Shown here: in pieces, positions 33,474 to 45,685 of the stretch
Position numbering within the stretch: position 1 is the stretch's first letter
Layout: every line of letters begins with the position of its first letter
Assembly: GCA_020055645.1 (NCBI GenBank)
Contig: CM034546.1
Coordinates: 28,644,001 to 28,708,000 of the forward strand
Length of the DNA stretch: 64,000 bases
Source of the DNA: Tomocerus qinae
Taxonomy: Eukaryota; Arthropoda; Collembola; Entomobryomorpha; Tomoceridae
Direction: 5' to 3'
Notes under the pieces: generated by a model
What the model was told of the DNA's origin: nothing
What the model saw: the letters and a program-made list of their open reading frames with translations, nothing else
Database searches by the model: none
Position numbers and translations under genes: made by a program

Positions 33474-36400
33474 ACGTTGTATATACAATATTGAAACTGA
33501 GATAAAACAAATTATTAACCAGAATTAATTGAATTAAATGTATATGATAATGATGAGGGAATAATATTAAAAACATTAACCATGAAACAAAGGGTATTTC
33601 AGCTAAATGATGTCTTTTAATATTGCAAATCAAGCAGCACTAAAAAACTTATTTTGTAAAATAAATAGTCTTTAGTTTTCCGCCTAATAGAACAAAAATT
33701 AGACAGAATTAGGCTTACGGATGACGTCTTGCTGAATAAAAATGAAAATATACCTAAACAATAACTTCAGTTTTTAAATAGCTTTATTATATACCTTAAT
33801 ACATAAAACAGCTACCCCAAACATCGAACACAATTGACGATTACAATAACACTTTCAAAAACTTTTTAGATGTCTGAAGATTGAGAATGCATAACCACAT
33901 ACACTAAATCTTGACTTACTTTGTATTTCTAACACAGTTACAAATATAGACAAATTAAATGAACAAGTATCGTCAGGACAAAATTTACAGGTCGCAATTC
34001 TTAGACATAAAAATAAAATCCTGCGTGTAAATAAATTATTGGAGGTGATAATAAAAATATGAAAAAAATTGGTAACTTAACAAGGTAACATTTGATTGTA
34101 TTTGGCCAAAAATATTGTAGCAACGTTTACTTTCAACGTTGGTATTTGGTATGGTAACACATTGCAGTTCAGTCTAATAAAGTAAAACTAGGAAACCCAT
34201 AAAATTTTGTCACTAGGAAGCTTAAATTCTCCAATGCCATGAAATCTGGCTTTACCATGTGTCTGCTTAAAATCATACCACTCAGCTTTCTTGTCTACTA
34301 ATTTGGAAAACTCTGAGCCTTCGAAAGGCATTTCGTCTTCATTCCATGAAAATTTCCCAATGGAAATATGGCAGATATCTTTATAAAGCAGATGGTGCTT
34401 AATAAATTTAGTTAATCCTTCCAGGTTTCTTTGGTCGCGAATTGAGTAATCGTAGTAAATTAGTCGGTTCGGTTTCAATTTTCTTAATGTTTGCTCTAAT
34501 TTGTAATGTGCCTTGACGTTCTTGTTCGATATGAATTTGAGTGTCGACAACGGATATCTTCCTCTTTCTCCGTATAAGGCAATATAAACTTTATCCAAGA
34601 CCAACTCATTTACGTTTTCTGGCAAATCATCAACGGACACCATTCGGCACATGGGACTTTTATTGAAGTATTGAGCCAAATGGAGTGTACGTATAGTTGT
34701 GTAATTGGAAAACAAAGAAACATCTTTGAGGTTCTTAGGACCTATTAATTGTAGCTCCAACAAATTCGGCAAGAAAAAAGGAGTCTCCAATATAGTAGCA
34801 TTTCGTAAAACCAGTTTCTTCGCCATTGCTAAGTTGTGAATTAAAGACAAGTCGACCGTTGTCTCATAAATGGCAAGCATTTTCCATTGGAGGCAGTTCT
34901 TTTCTATGTACGGGGTTCCATCCATAGACAGCACATTAACTTTCCAGTCACATTTATCCCAATTGATAGCTTTCATTCTCCTCAACTTAACCCTGTCTCT
35001 TACAATGGATTCATTACAACAATCGGCAAAATCTATAACAAGTTTTCCATCTCCTGCTACGATTAACTCCATCGTATTCCGCAAATCGAAAAATTGGTTT
35101 AGAATTACGTTGCTTAATTTTCCCCCGTTGCACGTGTACGTATTATTACTTCCCAGATGAAGTTTCTTTAAAGATGGTCGGTTTTCGTACTTTACAACTT
35201 TTAGTTCGCAATTGTTCAAATATAGTTCTTGAAGAAAAAAAGTTTGATCGACGTACAAGGTAAATTGAATTGGAGCAGTCTTAAAATTTTTGTAAAAATA
35301 AAACCAAAACCGTTTCACATTAGGGCCAATGATAGTATTTAGCTCAAATCCTTTGTTGCTGTCTTCTGTTGAGGTCATTCCGGGTATGATGAATAAATTT
35401 TCAACATGTGAATTCGCCTTTTCTACAAAACTTTCAATAAGAGGAATTGAAATTTCTCCTTCAAATTTGAAAGAACACATAGGAGTATAGTTGATATCAT
35501 TTTCATTAGATTGACAATAATTGGCTATTTCCATCAACTTTGCTTTTGTTTCTTCAACTGCAGGTCCATCACGATGAAAGTGGAAAACTACAGCTCCTTT
35601 TCTTCGCTGATATTTGCATCCTTCTTTTTTCCAAAGTTTGTTCACTTCTCTACAAGATTTAACATCCCTCAGCGGTAAGAAACTGAACAGGTGTTGTAAA
35701 ATCTGTGGAGTGTATTAAAAATTTAACAATTAATTGAGATTCGATTATTTAATGACAGGAAAAGTTTATTATGAACATAAATTAGATAGTGATTGCTAAA
35801 TAGGTAACACATTATCAAACAGCACATTACACGCAGCTGATGGAAATTGTGCAGATGTACTGGTATCTTGGATACCGTGAAGGAGATTGACGAAAAAGTA
35901 ATAAGAGGGGAAGGAGAAAAGGGGAGAAGAAAACAAAAAATTGGAAAATTGAAGGGAAAGGAAGAAGAAAAGAAGGGCTTGGAGCAATTTTTGAAATTTT
36001 AATTTTTAATAAATTCCAAAATGCTATGCTTTTAATTTGCAAAAATTTCTTCCTCTGTGCGGAATTTTATATTTCTTCCCTATGACTTTCCCCTTCTAAA
36101 TTAACATAATGGTTTTTTTTCTAAAACCGCGAATATTGATAGCATTTTTGATTCTGGAAAAACCACTTCCCTCCAGCGCATTACCAATTACAAAACAATT
36201 TTAATTAATATTTTTATATTTTTTTGATATTTTTTCTTGGTTTTTGTTGGAGGTACATGCTGGCTGCGGATTTTCCCATGACACATACATTCAGATTAAT
36301 AGCACAAACAATTATAATTACTACTTATGACTTATTGATTGAAACTTACGTATTCATTTTGTAAAGCTTGAGGTGGATTTATAACATCAGCATTTTCAAC

Positions 36401-36745
36401 TGGAGCTGGACCATCCATCATTCATAATATATTGATAACGGGTGTCCCTATACCATACAAAATTAAATATTGCATCATTATTTAGGTACTAGATTATATA
36501 GTTTAGAAAAATCACAGAAGTAATTTTTCGAGAATGACAAATAAGATTATAATTGGTAGTAGGAAGTAGGATTTAGGCAGCGGGATTCCGTTTTCCCCAT
36601 TCCTCTTCCCAGTTGTCCCTAGTTTAACTTAACATATATTTTTTAAATATATTGCCGCCGTTGCCACTAGTATACCCAATTAATTAATTACTCTATCTAA
36701 TAGTCAATAGTGATAGCGAGTGCAATACATTAAAATAATATTTTA
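33474..36745. repeat. Segmental duplication, copy B
   Basis: Direct repeat of 22346-25434 about 11 kb away. It holds the intact F-box gene. The left border abuts the 21-bp minisatellite. Confidence 0.85.
34188..36421 (-). CDS. F-box protein, second family, copy B (intact)
   Basis: Exon 1 at 36421-36350 (two in-frame Met codons, 24 residues) and exon 2 at 35702-34188, joined in phase 0, 528 residues in all. The F-box begins at the junction: QALQNEY then ILQHLFSFLPLRDVKSCR and NKLW, a clear match to the family. The C-terminal 450 residues contain irregular leucine-rich strands (QELYLNNCEL, LKKLHLGSN, ELQLIGPKNL) expected to fold as an LRR-like arc. Predicted SCF ubiquitin-ligase adaptor. It differs in sequence and intron number from the family at 11387-19505, so the two are separate F-box lineages. 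Confidence 0.85.
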
Positions 36746-39700
36746 AGTTACCAAACTAGGGGCAAAGAACCCGCTTTCTAAACTCAGCCAAAAATTTTTC
36801 AGTCACAGGGTTAATAGTTTTGATAGACATTACCAACCGTCGTTTAATCTTTTAATAAATAAAGCGGAAAAAATAGCAATAAATGTTTGAAAGTGTAATA
36901 ATGAATGATGACAATGACATTCAACATAAACTTAGAAAAACTTACCTCACAGTTACCACTTACTACAAGCGAACCCTATGCAAAAATCGCCTTTGACATC
37001 AATCATCAATTGAAATTCACTGCTAATCACGTTTAATTGTTTATTATTTTGAAATTTGCTGACAGCTGCCGAAATGTTGAATGTAGAAGTCAGAATTTAC
37101 ATTTTGAATTGCCTTATTTGCTACCGCTTATAAGAGCCATGTGACGTGCTGTATGCATGTATAGAATCACTATAATATTAGAAGCACATGTACATCTAAT
37201 TACCGTTAGATTTCTTACTACATGTACATTCCATAGATAGTCAGAAACTCAAACGATCATTTTCATAACGCTCGATTTCATATATTGTTTTATGATTTTT
37301 TGACAGTCAAATTTTTAAGAGTGGGGGATTTTGGAAATTATGTCCATTATCTTTTCGTTCAGTTTTCAACCGATCATTAGGAAACTTTTTGAAGAGCTGC
37401 TAATGACCCAAACTTAGATCGTAATAGCGCCCTATTTTTAAATTTTTTATTTCAATAATTTTGAAAAATATTTGAAAATTTTACATGCATAAGGAGCCTG
37501 TACAGAAAGCGGTGTATTACTCGCATATAGGTAACGCAAACTGTAGTGATCCGTTAAGGTTGCGAGGAGCATAGAAATGAGTCTTTTTGATGAAGACAGA
37601 CATGGAAGTGAAAATGTCCAAATCAATCTTTACCTAATTAATATAATGGTATCTAAGTAAATTTAATTAAAGCCACGGGTTCGAGTTAAACTAAATTAAA
37701 TAACAGGTCCACTGAAAACAAAATAATTAATAATAAAATAATAGAGCTATATAATGAAAGAATACTGAAATTAAATAAATGAATCGAGGTTGAATAATAT
37801 AACTAACTAAGTCAATTAAAATATCGGGGCTAACTGACTAAACAGAATTGATTAAAATAACGTTAATTAAAGTAAAGTATGGTTGGCTAAATAACGAGAC
37901 AGATAAAAAACTAATTAAAATAACGTAATTAACTAAAGTAACAAATAACGATAAAAATTAACATGGCGGGGTTATTTAAAAGGCCGAGGGTTGTTGATAA
38001 TCTCAGAGGTTACTAAAAATACCGAGGATTGTTGATAATCCCAGCGGCCAGCGGTTACTAAAAATGCCGGAGGTTGTTGATAATCCCAGGGGTTACTAAA
38101 ATATCGATGGTTGTTGATAATTCCAGGGGTCACTAAAATACTGGGGTTACTGAAAATACCGGAAATTATTTAAAATACGTCGGCTATTGTAAAAAATAAC
38201 GGAGTTATGTGCACTAACCAATACCGGAGGTTATTTAAAACATCAAGAGTTTTGAAAATAACGGATATATGTACAATAACCCCTAACGGGGTTATTTACA
38301 ATGACGGGGTCATTTAAGGTAACAGTACTGATGTAAACTACAACTACTACATATCACTATTAATATATTGTCACTAATATAATTTTGAATATTGCCTACG
38401 GGTGACGAAAGACTTTGAACAGCAACTTTGAAACAGATTTCACTTTTTGGTAAAATGATTGAACTTGGTATGCTAATATTATCAATAGCAGTAGTGCTGA
38501 TGATTTTCCGTCCGAAGGACGGGCCTATTTCTAGTATTTACTAAGAGGCGCAACGATTTATAATAATCGCTAGTTTTATACTTTCACTCATGTATCTGTA
38601 GTCTCTGTGTGTGTGTGTCTGGGTGAGTTAGTGATAGGCTGACCATCCATCCCGTTTTTAACGGTATCGTCCCGATTTTGATTACTTGTCGCGGCTTCCC
38701 GGAAACGTTCCGTTTTCAGAAATGTGTCCCATTTTTATAAACGCGTCCCGTTTTTTGGAAAAATGAGTAGTATCCAAATCCAATGTTATGACTGCAAGCG
38801 AATAAAGGAAAATTTTGACTGAAAATAACAAAATTTTACCGGCCTCGCGCAAGCTTGAACTTTAAACAGGATATTATTGGCTATTTTCAACAGAAAATCC
38901 TATAATTTTCATGGCTCACACAATTGTTTTAAAATTCAACTACAAATTTTTAGTGTAGTACGTGACTTTTATTCCGCCACGTACTGTGTACCGTATACTA
39001 TTCAAAGGCGGCCTTTGTAGTACCGGCTTTAGGTGGTGTTTCGGTAGACAAATCTACCCCGTATATTCTGACGGGGTATAAATGGAGTAAACGGAGTAAA
39101 ACGCCAAAAAACCAATTCCAACCAGCAGTAGAATACTGCGATGAGGTTAGGGATTGGTTTGTGCGCGGCCAACTAAGATGGTTTAATGGCATTTTTCCCC
39201 TTCGAAATCGACTTATAAATACAATACTGCATAGAGTCCAGTTTACCCCTTTTCAAATTATGGTCAGCCTAGCTATATACCTCTTTATACATACTATGTA
39301 TGCTTATATACTATACATGTAAATATGCTATGCATGCATTTATATATACTATATATTCATTTATATATCCTATATAGGCATTTATATATGTGATATATGT
39401 ATGAATAAAATATGGTTCATAAAATTGTTTGTAAAACTTTTTGAATTTACATTTTTATGTACGTACTCAATGTGCTTTTATCTTCTTTAATAACTTGCTT
39501 CCGTTTGCTTTGCTTTCATTCCAAATCTTCAAATTCAAGTGTTCTCTCCTTTCTCAACTCCTTGACTCCTTTCTAAGAGACGGTCAGTAGTGGCCCTTAT
39601 CTCTTCAACCTCCTCGGCCACTTCCTCTCGAAATAGAGCGGAAGGGCACTGCTATGACTGGCTGATAAGAGTCACTTTGTATTTGTAACCGTACATTTTA

Positions 39701-39887
39701 CATGTAAATACATTTCTTAACTTCGTTCTTAATTTTAGCATTGACAAAAATAAATTACATAATAATGTTAGTATAATATGCTTATTATTACGCGTATTAT
39801 TATTTTTTCAGCATCATTTTGCATTTTATCATTGCAGTATATAGGCTAGACATCTATGTATATATGCTATCTGTGTGTGTACATATA
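36746..39887. other. Gene-free stretch with degenerate tandem repeats
   Basis: No coding sequence is supported. At about 37970-38330 diverged units of roughly 40 bp are built on GTTGATAATCCCAGGGGTTAC. At about 38645-38765 the word CCCGTTTT recurs. A GT run is at 38606-38618. A MITE right end (ATAAATACAATACTG) is near 39230, and TATATA-rich palindromic words fill 39280-39400. Confidence 0.5.
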
Positions 39888-40911
39888 CAAGGGCGTATCT
39901 AGAAATTGAATCAAGGGGGTGCTAATTTCTAAAATGGATACTGCATAAGTCAAACAAGATAGAACGCCACAATATTTTGGGAAAAGCAGACATTTTCGCG
40001 CGAAGCGCGAAAAAATTTATGAATTTTAACAATCTTCTTTTACAAAAAATCCACTTTCGAGATTTAGAGGGAGTGGGTACAGTACCCCTTCTAAATACGT
40101 GATACAACTGTCATCATCCACTGTGTCAACATCATCATCACATCATCCAGTGTTTTAAACAGAAAACCTCATTTCATAAGGGGCCAATTAAATTGCTTGA
40201 TACATTTCGTTTTATATCCATATAATATTATACGATAATCTCAAATCCTAAAGTTCAATATAGGAAAAAGGATTCGACAATGGTCGAACATCTTCGAAAG
40301 CGCTCGAACAATTTGCAAGCGCTCGAACGATTCGCAAGCGCTCGAATAAATCGAAAGCGCTTGAATATTTTCGAAAGAGCTCAAACAATTCGAAAGCGCT
40401 TGAACAATTTCGAAAGCGCTCGGACATATTCGTAAATGCTCAAACAGATTCAAAAATCCTCGACAGTAAGATACTTTATCTTTATCGTGTGCTTAATATT
40501 ACAATGTAACAAGCCATTTTATCATGGTTGCTACAAAGTAACAAACCATTTTGTATCAGGAGCAGGGTTGCGGTGTCCCGGATAGGAAGGTGTGGAAAAA
40601 AGTTGGTTTATCCAGGGCAAAACTAATTTCACCCTGAACAGTATTAGTTTTGTCCGGACAAAACGCAATCCTGATCAGGAGATGTATGGCTTGTTACATT
40701 GTCGCAGCCATGATAAAATGGCTTGTTACGTTGTAATATTAAGCAGACGCTATGCAATTGTGGCTTATGAAATCAAAAATATGTTCCTCGCAATTTGGGG
40801 TTAAATAATTAAATAGTAAATAAATGGTGAGAACACGATAATATCTTGTGTGTTTTCAAAATTTTAAGGGGGTGCTTAAGCACCCTAGCACCCCCCCTAA
40901 ATACGTCCTTG
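39888..40911. mobile_element. 1-kb CAAGGGCGTA-family element
   Basis: It begins CAAGGGCGTATCTAG and ends CTAAATACGTCCTTG, with perfect 8-bp flanks TACATATA at 39880-39887 and 40912-40919. It is much longer than its relatives because it contains a tandem array (40250-40460) and a foldback (about 40478-40745). Confidence 0.8.
40250..40460. repeat. Approximately 22-bp tandem array CTCGAACAATTCGAAAGCG
   Basis: About nine diverged units with the core TTCGAAAGCGCTCGAA, itself partly palindromic, inside the 1-kb element. Inverted arms containing AATATTACAATGTAACAAGCC follow at about 40494 and 40700. Confidence 0.75.
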
Positions 40912-40982
40912 TACATATATATGCTATATTTAAGCAATAAAATATACACGCATGTCAAATCCAGAACGAAACAACGTCTCAG

Positions 40983-40990
40983 GTATAAAT
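40983..40990 (+). promoter_or_regulatory. TATA box candidate for the small secreted protein gene
   Basis: TATAAATT lies about 95 bp before the start codon at 41080, which leaves room for a start site near 41015 and a short leader. Confidence 0.45.
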
Positions 40991-41079
40991 TCCGTGTATT
41001 TGACTGAATAAGCTCACTTGTAATTTAAAATTCATAGCTAGTTCATATCTTCGACTGCCGACTGTAATTCTTCCTCACA

Positions 41080-41669
41080 ATGGCTATCAAGCTTACAACT
41101 TTATTAATTTTTCCGGCGATCATGCTGACAGTTCATTCGGTTGGTAACACGGTTTACTTTTGAAGTAGTTTTACTTACATGTTTACTATTTTTCAAAATT
41201 CAATTTCTTCTTTCAGTTAACACCAACACAAATAGCGGTGATCCAGCAAGCTAAAGAGTCCTTAGCGCCTTTCCAAAAAACAGCATTACAAAAACTCCAC
41301 GGAGAGATATTTGGAAGCGGTAGAGCAGCCCGTTCCACTGACGTTGCCATTATCAATACAACGGATAAGAAATTCAAATTACAAGACAACGGATGTGGGA
41401 CTGGAGGATGGACAGGGACGTTATTTCCAGAAAATGTCATAGAGCCTCACGCTTCTGTTGTGCATGGAGCTGAAAGCTACGGGTTACTGACGGGTGCTAC
41501 CAAATGTTTCGTGAAATACCGAAGTACAGACGGCAAAGCTTCTTTTGAATTGAGCACCAGCAATCCCTACATCGGCCCTGTACATGCAAATGGCAAGGGT
41601 CAAGGAGTTCACGTAAAACAGATAGTTGGGAGGGGAAATAACAATCTCGTCAGGTTCATTTTGGAATAA
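41080..41669 (+). CDS. Small secreted beta-rich protein of unknown family
   Basis: Two exons, 41080-41139 and 41217-41669, phase 0, 170 residues. The donor TCG|GTTGGT is weak but keeps the frame; the alternative GTAACA donor would meet an early stop. Exon 1 is a clean 20-residue signal peptide (MAIKLTTLLIFP..). The mature part has two Cys (NGCGTGG and TKCFVKY), a glycosylation site INTT, and the pattern VAIINTT ... GLLTGATKCFVKY ... FELSTSNPYIGP. Strand-rich sequence with a central Gly/Ala turn and an SNPY segment is loosely reminiscent of aegerolysin- or actinoporin-type beta-sandwich proteins, which bind membrane lipids; this is a weak impression, not an identification. Poly(A) signal AATAAA at 41685-41690. 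Confidence 0.7.
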
Positions 41670-41684
41670 CTTCCGATCTAACCT

Positions 41685-41690
41685 AATAAA
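41685..41690 (+). terminator. Poly(A) signal AATAAA
   Basis: AATAAA 16 bp after the stop codon of the small secreted protein gene; another AATAAA lies near 41763. Confidence 0.5.
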
Positions 41691-42219
41691 TAGAAAAAGG
41701 GATAAAAAGCCATTTTTAGACTCGTGTTTTTGATTCTTAAGTTAGTAGTAATAATTTTTCAAATAAAGAAACATTTAAAAACACCTATTAATTAAGCTTA
41801 TTAAAATTATCACTCCTGAACCTAATTAATACTATTTAGTATAGGAAAAATGTAAAAACAGCAGTTTGACATGACATATTAATTTAGGCATTATTTAAAA
41901 TCATTATTACTTTAGGTAGTAAGATAACTTTCAACACGAATCAGGTACCATTTAGATTAATATCTTAATAAAGTGCATAAATAATAATATACCACTATAT
42001 TTCTTACAGACTGAAATTATATATTAATAGCTACTTCCTGTATCAATCTGAAAGTAGATAGTGGCTTTTTCTATCCCTGTATTAAGAGACCAAATATGCA
42101 AAAGTGATTTTCACATCATATGAAATTCGAGTTGTAAAGTAATAATTAAATTATATGTAGCGTAATTGTATTGATAAGAATGTGCGAGGCGAGAGGAATA
42201 TTAGCATTATACGAGTCAG

Positions 42220-42402
42220 CAAGCACGTATCCAGAGGGGGGGCCGGGGGGTCCGGGCCCCCCCTAAGTAACCAGAAAAAGGAGATTTTTTGTCAAAAAGG
42301 TTAAAAATCCAAAAAATTTTCGCGCTTCGCGCGAATATGCCATGATTTTATCAATATATTTTGGTGGGCCCCCCCTACGTCAAATTCCTGGATACGTGCT
42401 TG
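42220..42402. mobile_element. CAAGCACGTATCCAG MITE, 183 bp
   Basis: Perfect terminal inverted repeats CAAGCACGTATCCAG, subterminal GGGGGGCC/GGCCCCCC, and perfect 8-bp flanks CGAGTCAG at 42212-42219 and 42403-42410. This is the cleanest member of the family in the window. Confidence 0.9.
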
Positions 42403-42831
42403 CGAGTCAGTGTATGTAATTGACATGAACATAAATGGAGCGAAGTACAAGGCATAAGGCCTGTGATTTTGATGCACGAGTGGCTATGCTATGACATGTC
42501 ATATTGCTATGTGGTCGAAGCAATTTTTTGTCAAGTAGAATTCTCAACCGTTAGAGATTGTTTGACAAAGACTGATTATTTTTCTGTTTCCTAATCTCGT
42601 CATATATTTTAATAGGCTTTCAAGATATATTCTTATGTATTGTAAGCAATTACCTATACCAGAAAACTGACTAAGGAAAATGCATCTTATAAATTCCACA
42701 AATTAAAAACTGCTGCATTTTTCTGACTTTCTTACGTATACCAAAACACATTGATGCATATTCTGGTCAATTTCAAGGTACAATTTACATTATAACTATA
42801 CATACATACACAGACACTATACATACATATA

Positions 42832-42914
42832 CAGGGTGTCTACAAAACACGTGATACTTTAACTCCTGACAACAACCTGAACTTGGAAGTTTCACATGTT
42901 CCGCGGACACCCTG
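42832..42914. mobile_element. 83-bp mariner-type MITE
   Basis: Ends CAGGGTGTC and GGACACCCTG flanked by TA on both sides (TATACAGGGTGTC ... GGACACCCTGTATG), as in Tc1/mariner derivatives. Confidence 0.7.
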
Positions 42915-44288
42915 TATGTATCACAATATAATAATAACACTTGCTTTTCTTCTGAGCGATGATGAATATGATATGATTAGGGTATTTGCAATGATTTTGA
43001 AATGAGACCAATTATTATGGATAGATAAATAAAATTAAGTTAATTGAATAAAATTAAGATTTTGAAATTCAGTTGTTATTAACGTCTTTTGACTCTAAGT
43101 AAAGACATTTTAGTATTAATACCACTTAATTATGCTATTCATCGCTAAAACATTTGCACGGCGGGTACATCATTTATAACGTTGAATGCTTAAGACCATG
43201 CAGTTACCATTGGTAAGTAGCAAATGATATTTTGTATACTGATAGAATAAATAAGTAAATAATTTGTTTTTGAGCAATTGAATGAGCCATGTACCTGAAA
43301 TAAAAACTTGCACCCTTGCAAATAAATGCACAGAGCCTTTCATACTTTTTTACATTTCTTTTTTGCAAATAAAAACACTACGAAAGTTTTCCTAGTTAAA
43401 CAAAAGAATGTGTATGATACGTATTTGTGTTTAATTAAATAAATGTTTTATTAGAATATTTATAAGTATAAGTGTATATAGACAGCAATGTCAACGAATG
43501 AAGTAAATTTATTACTAATGTGAAGATTAATTAAATCCTAAAACCAATCTGGATACAACTAAATTATTTAAGTTTTTTACTACTAAAAGAAAAATTATGA
43601 ACAGAAATCTTTTCTTTACAAAATCAAAAAATTGCAAGTTTACAAGGCTAGTGGTTTTACTTTTTGAATAATGTTTAAATCCTGTTGAAGGAATTGTAAG
43701 ATAGAATGTTGACATGTGGCAATGGAAATTGAAGCAGTTCAACTTTTCCTTTTCACGCTAGTTTTTCTCAAGTCAGTACACCGCTTACATACCTTACAAT
43801 CACGAAATGAACCTCTTAGCAGAGATTATGCAGCTTCTTAGCAGAGATGAGTTGTTAATTACAGGTATCATCCATCAAACTCGATCATGAAAATTGGTTA
43901 AAAGGTGCATAATGTATTTCATGTTCGCGGCATTGCAATTCTATCTACTTTAATTACTATTACGTAAATGAATATGCAGATCTCTCGCCTTTAAATGTAA
44001 CTTAACAAAGTGGTCTTTGTTTGCATGAGAAGTTTGGAGTACTGGTTTGGTAAAAATATTAAGTGTGTAGGATTTTTCAGTTTCAATGCTGACAACGCTA
44101 ATTATAGACTCCTAAAAATAAAATAGATTCACTAAAACTTTTATATGAATCTTCTGAATTGAATATTTGTAGTCAGTCATTCCTGGTTTGCCTTGAAAGG
44201 GGAGCTCTTGCTTTGAAGTACTTATGGGCCATAACTTATGGCACACTCCTTTACAAAAATCCTGCATCTGCGTTCTCCTTTTTCCCCA
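42915..44288. other. Intergenic stretch, nothing recognised
   Basis: AT-rich DNA without supportable genes or clear repeats; it precedes the cuticle gene promoter. Confidence 0.4.
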
Positions 44289-44292
44289 TATA

Positions 44293-44300
44293 TATAAAAG
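44293..44300 (+). promoter_or_regulatory. TATA box of the cuticle protein gene
   Basis: CATATATATAAAAG about 110 bp before the start codon. TATAAAAG is a canonical arthropod TATA box, and a start site about 30 bp downstream would give a leader of about 80 bp. Confidence 0.65.
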
Positions 44301-44404
44301 ACTAGAATTCATGCATTTTCGTTAGTTACTCGTTTAGTGTTTTACTCACCACAGAGATTAAGATAATTTAAACGGATTGTAATTATCCCAGAAAAGGAGA
44401 CGGG

Positions 44405-45501
44405 ATGCCTAACATAATGGTATGAATTATTAACATTATATTACATAGTTTTACATTATAAATTTTATTTTCTTATCATTATTGCTACAATTATTTACTG
44501 TATACTACAATTAAAACTAACAAAGCAAAGACGCCTTGTTTGCAGTTAAATCATTCAATTACTTGTTCAATAATTGGAACTATGTATTTTACATGCTTTA
44601 ATTTTCAAATTATAGCTAAGGACTCTCATTCTCGTCGTGTCTGTAGTTTCCGTTTGCAGTCAACAAAATTATGCTCGCACAGATGTAAGTACTATTTATA
44701 AATTAATTCATTAAAACTATACTAAACTGTTTAACGTTCATAAATATCTAACTGTGAAGTTAATTCTAAATAAAATGTTCTACTTATTCCTCTCTTATGG
44801 TTTCTGTTGTTTTTAATACTAATCAGGGCGAGGATGGCAGTTATGCCTATTCTTATGCGGTGCAAGATGATTATGGTAACGACTATGGTCATAATTCAAG
44901 AAGTGACGGTAACACTGTAACTGGAGAATACCATACACTACTACCCGATGGTAGAGTTCAACTCGTTCGTTATCAGGCTGATGCTTTAAGCGGATTTAGA
45001 GCTCAAGTGTCCTATTCGGGTGGTAAGTCCAATTGAATTTCAGATTAATTAATGTAATCGTGTATTAAAAACTGATTATTTGTTTTTCTCATTTGTAACG
45101 CGTTTTTTACAATTGTAGGTATTTCTTCCCAAAGGACAGAAATAAGACCGAGACCCATTATTGCTCCCCAGAGGGTAGATACAAGGCCCGTTATTTCTCC
45201 CCAGAGAGTAGATACAAGGCCCGTTGTTTCTCCCCTAGGGATAGATACAAGGCCCATTATATCACCCGAAGATTCTCGTAAGTAAATTTAAAATCAAATG
45301 TAAAATTCAAAAGAGAATGAAAATGTATTCATTCTTTAATATTTGTTGTGATGCTTTACAGAAATTATCGAGCCAGTACCAACACCAACCACAACTATTC
45401 GACCAATTTATCGTCGCTGTAGAGACGGAACTTTCCGTCGGGATTGTTACCCTAGAATTAGATACGATAGATTTGGAAAACCCATTCCAAGGACCTACTA
45501 G
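44405..45501 (+). CDS. Rebers-Riddiford cuticle protein (chitin-binding type 4 domain)
   Basis: Five exons: 44405-44419, 44616-44684, 44827-45022, 45119-45277 and 45362-45501; junction phases 0, 0, 1, 1; 192 residues. Exon 1 encodes only MPNIM, and exon 2 supplies the signal-peptide core (LRTLILVVSVVSVC). Exon 3 carries the chitin-binding consensus: GSYAYSYAVQDDYGNDYGH, then TGEYHTLLPDGRVQLVRYQAD, close to the RR-2 form. Exon 4 has three 11-residue repeats (RVDTRPVISPQ type). Exon 5 ends in a basic Cys-containing tail (RRCRDGTFRRDCYP). The short first exon separated from the signal peptide is typical of arthropod cuticle genes. The protein is secreted into the cuticle and binds chitin. Poly(A) signal at 45680-45685. 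Confidence 0.9.
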
Positions 45502-45679
45502 AGATTTCCTAATGGCACTCTACTGTACCGAACAGGTTAATCCAGCCACCTATACCAGCTTGAACCTCCGGACCTCTAAATACCGGCCCTCTAAATAATG
45601 CTTTCGGTTTTCTATTATTTTTTCATATTACATAAAACTTGTCTACTAACATTTCCATCAATTCTTTAATTTTGTTCGT

Positions 45680-45685
45680 AATAAA
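45680..45685 (+). terminator. Poly(A) signal AATAAA of the cuticle gene
   Basis: AATAAA about 180 bp after the stop at 45501. Confidence 0.5.

Noticed and set aside
32686..33528. Several long frames rich in Tyr and Ile on both strands
   Set aside because: Products of a 21-bp satellite whose period is divisible by three; open on both strands, no splice or family support.
45317..45598. 93-codon frame starting MKMYSFF at the cuticle gene's 3' end
   Set aside because: The acceptor at 45361 joins exon 4 in phase 1 and gives a different frame with a better tail (RRCRDGTFRRDCYP); this one is a shadow.
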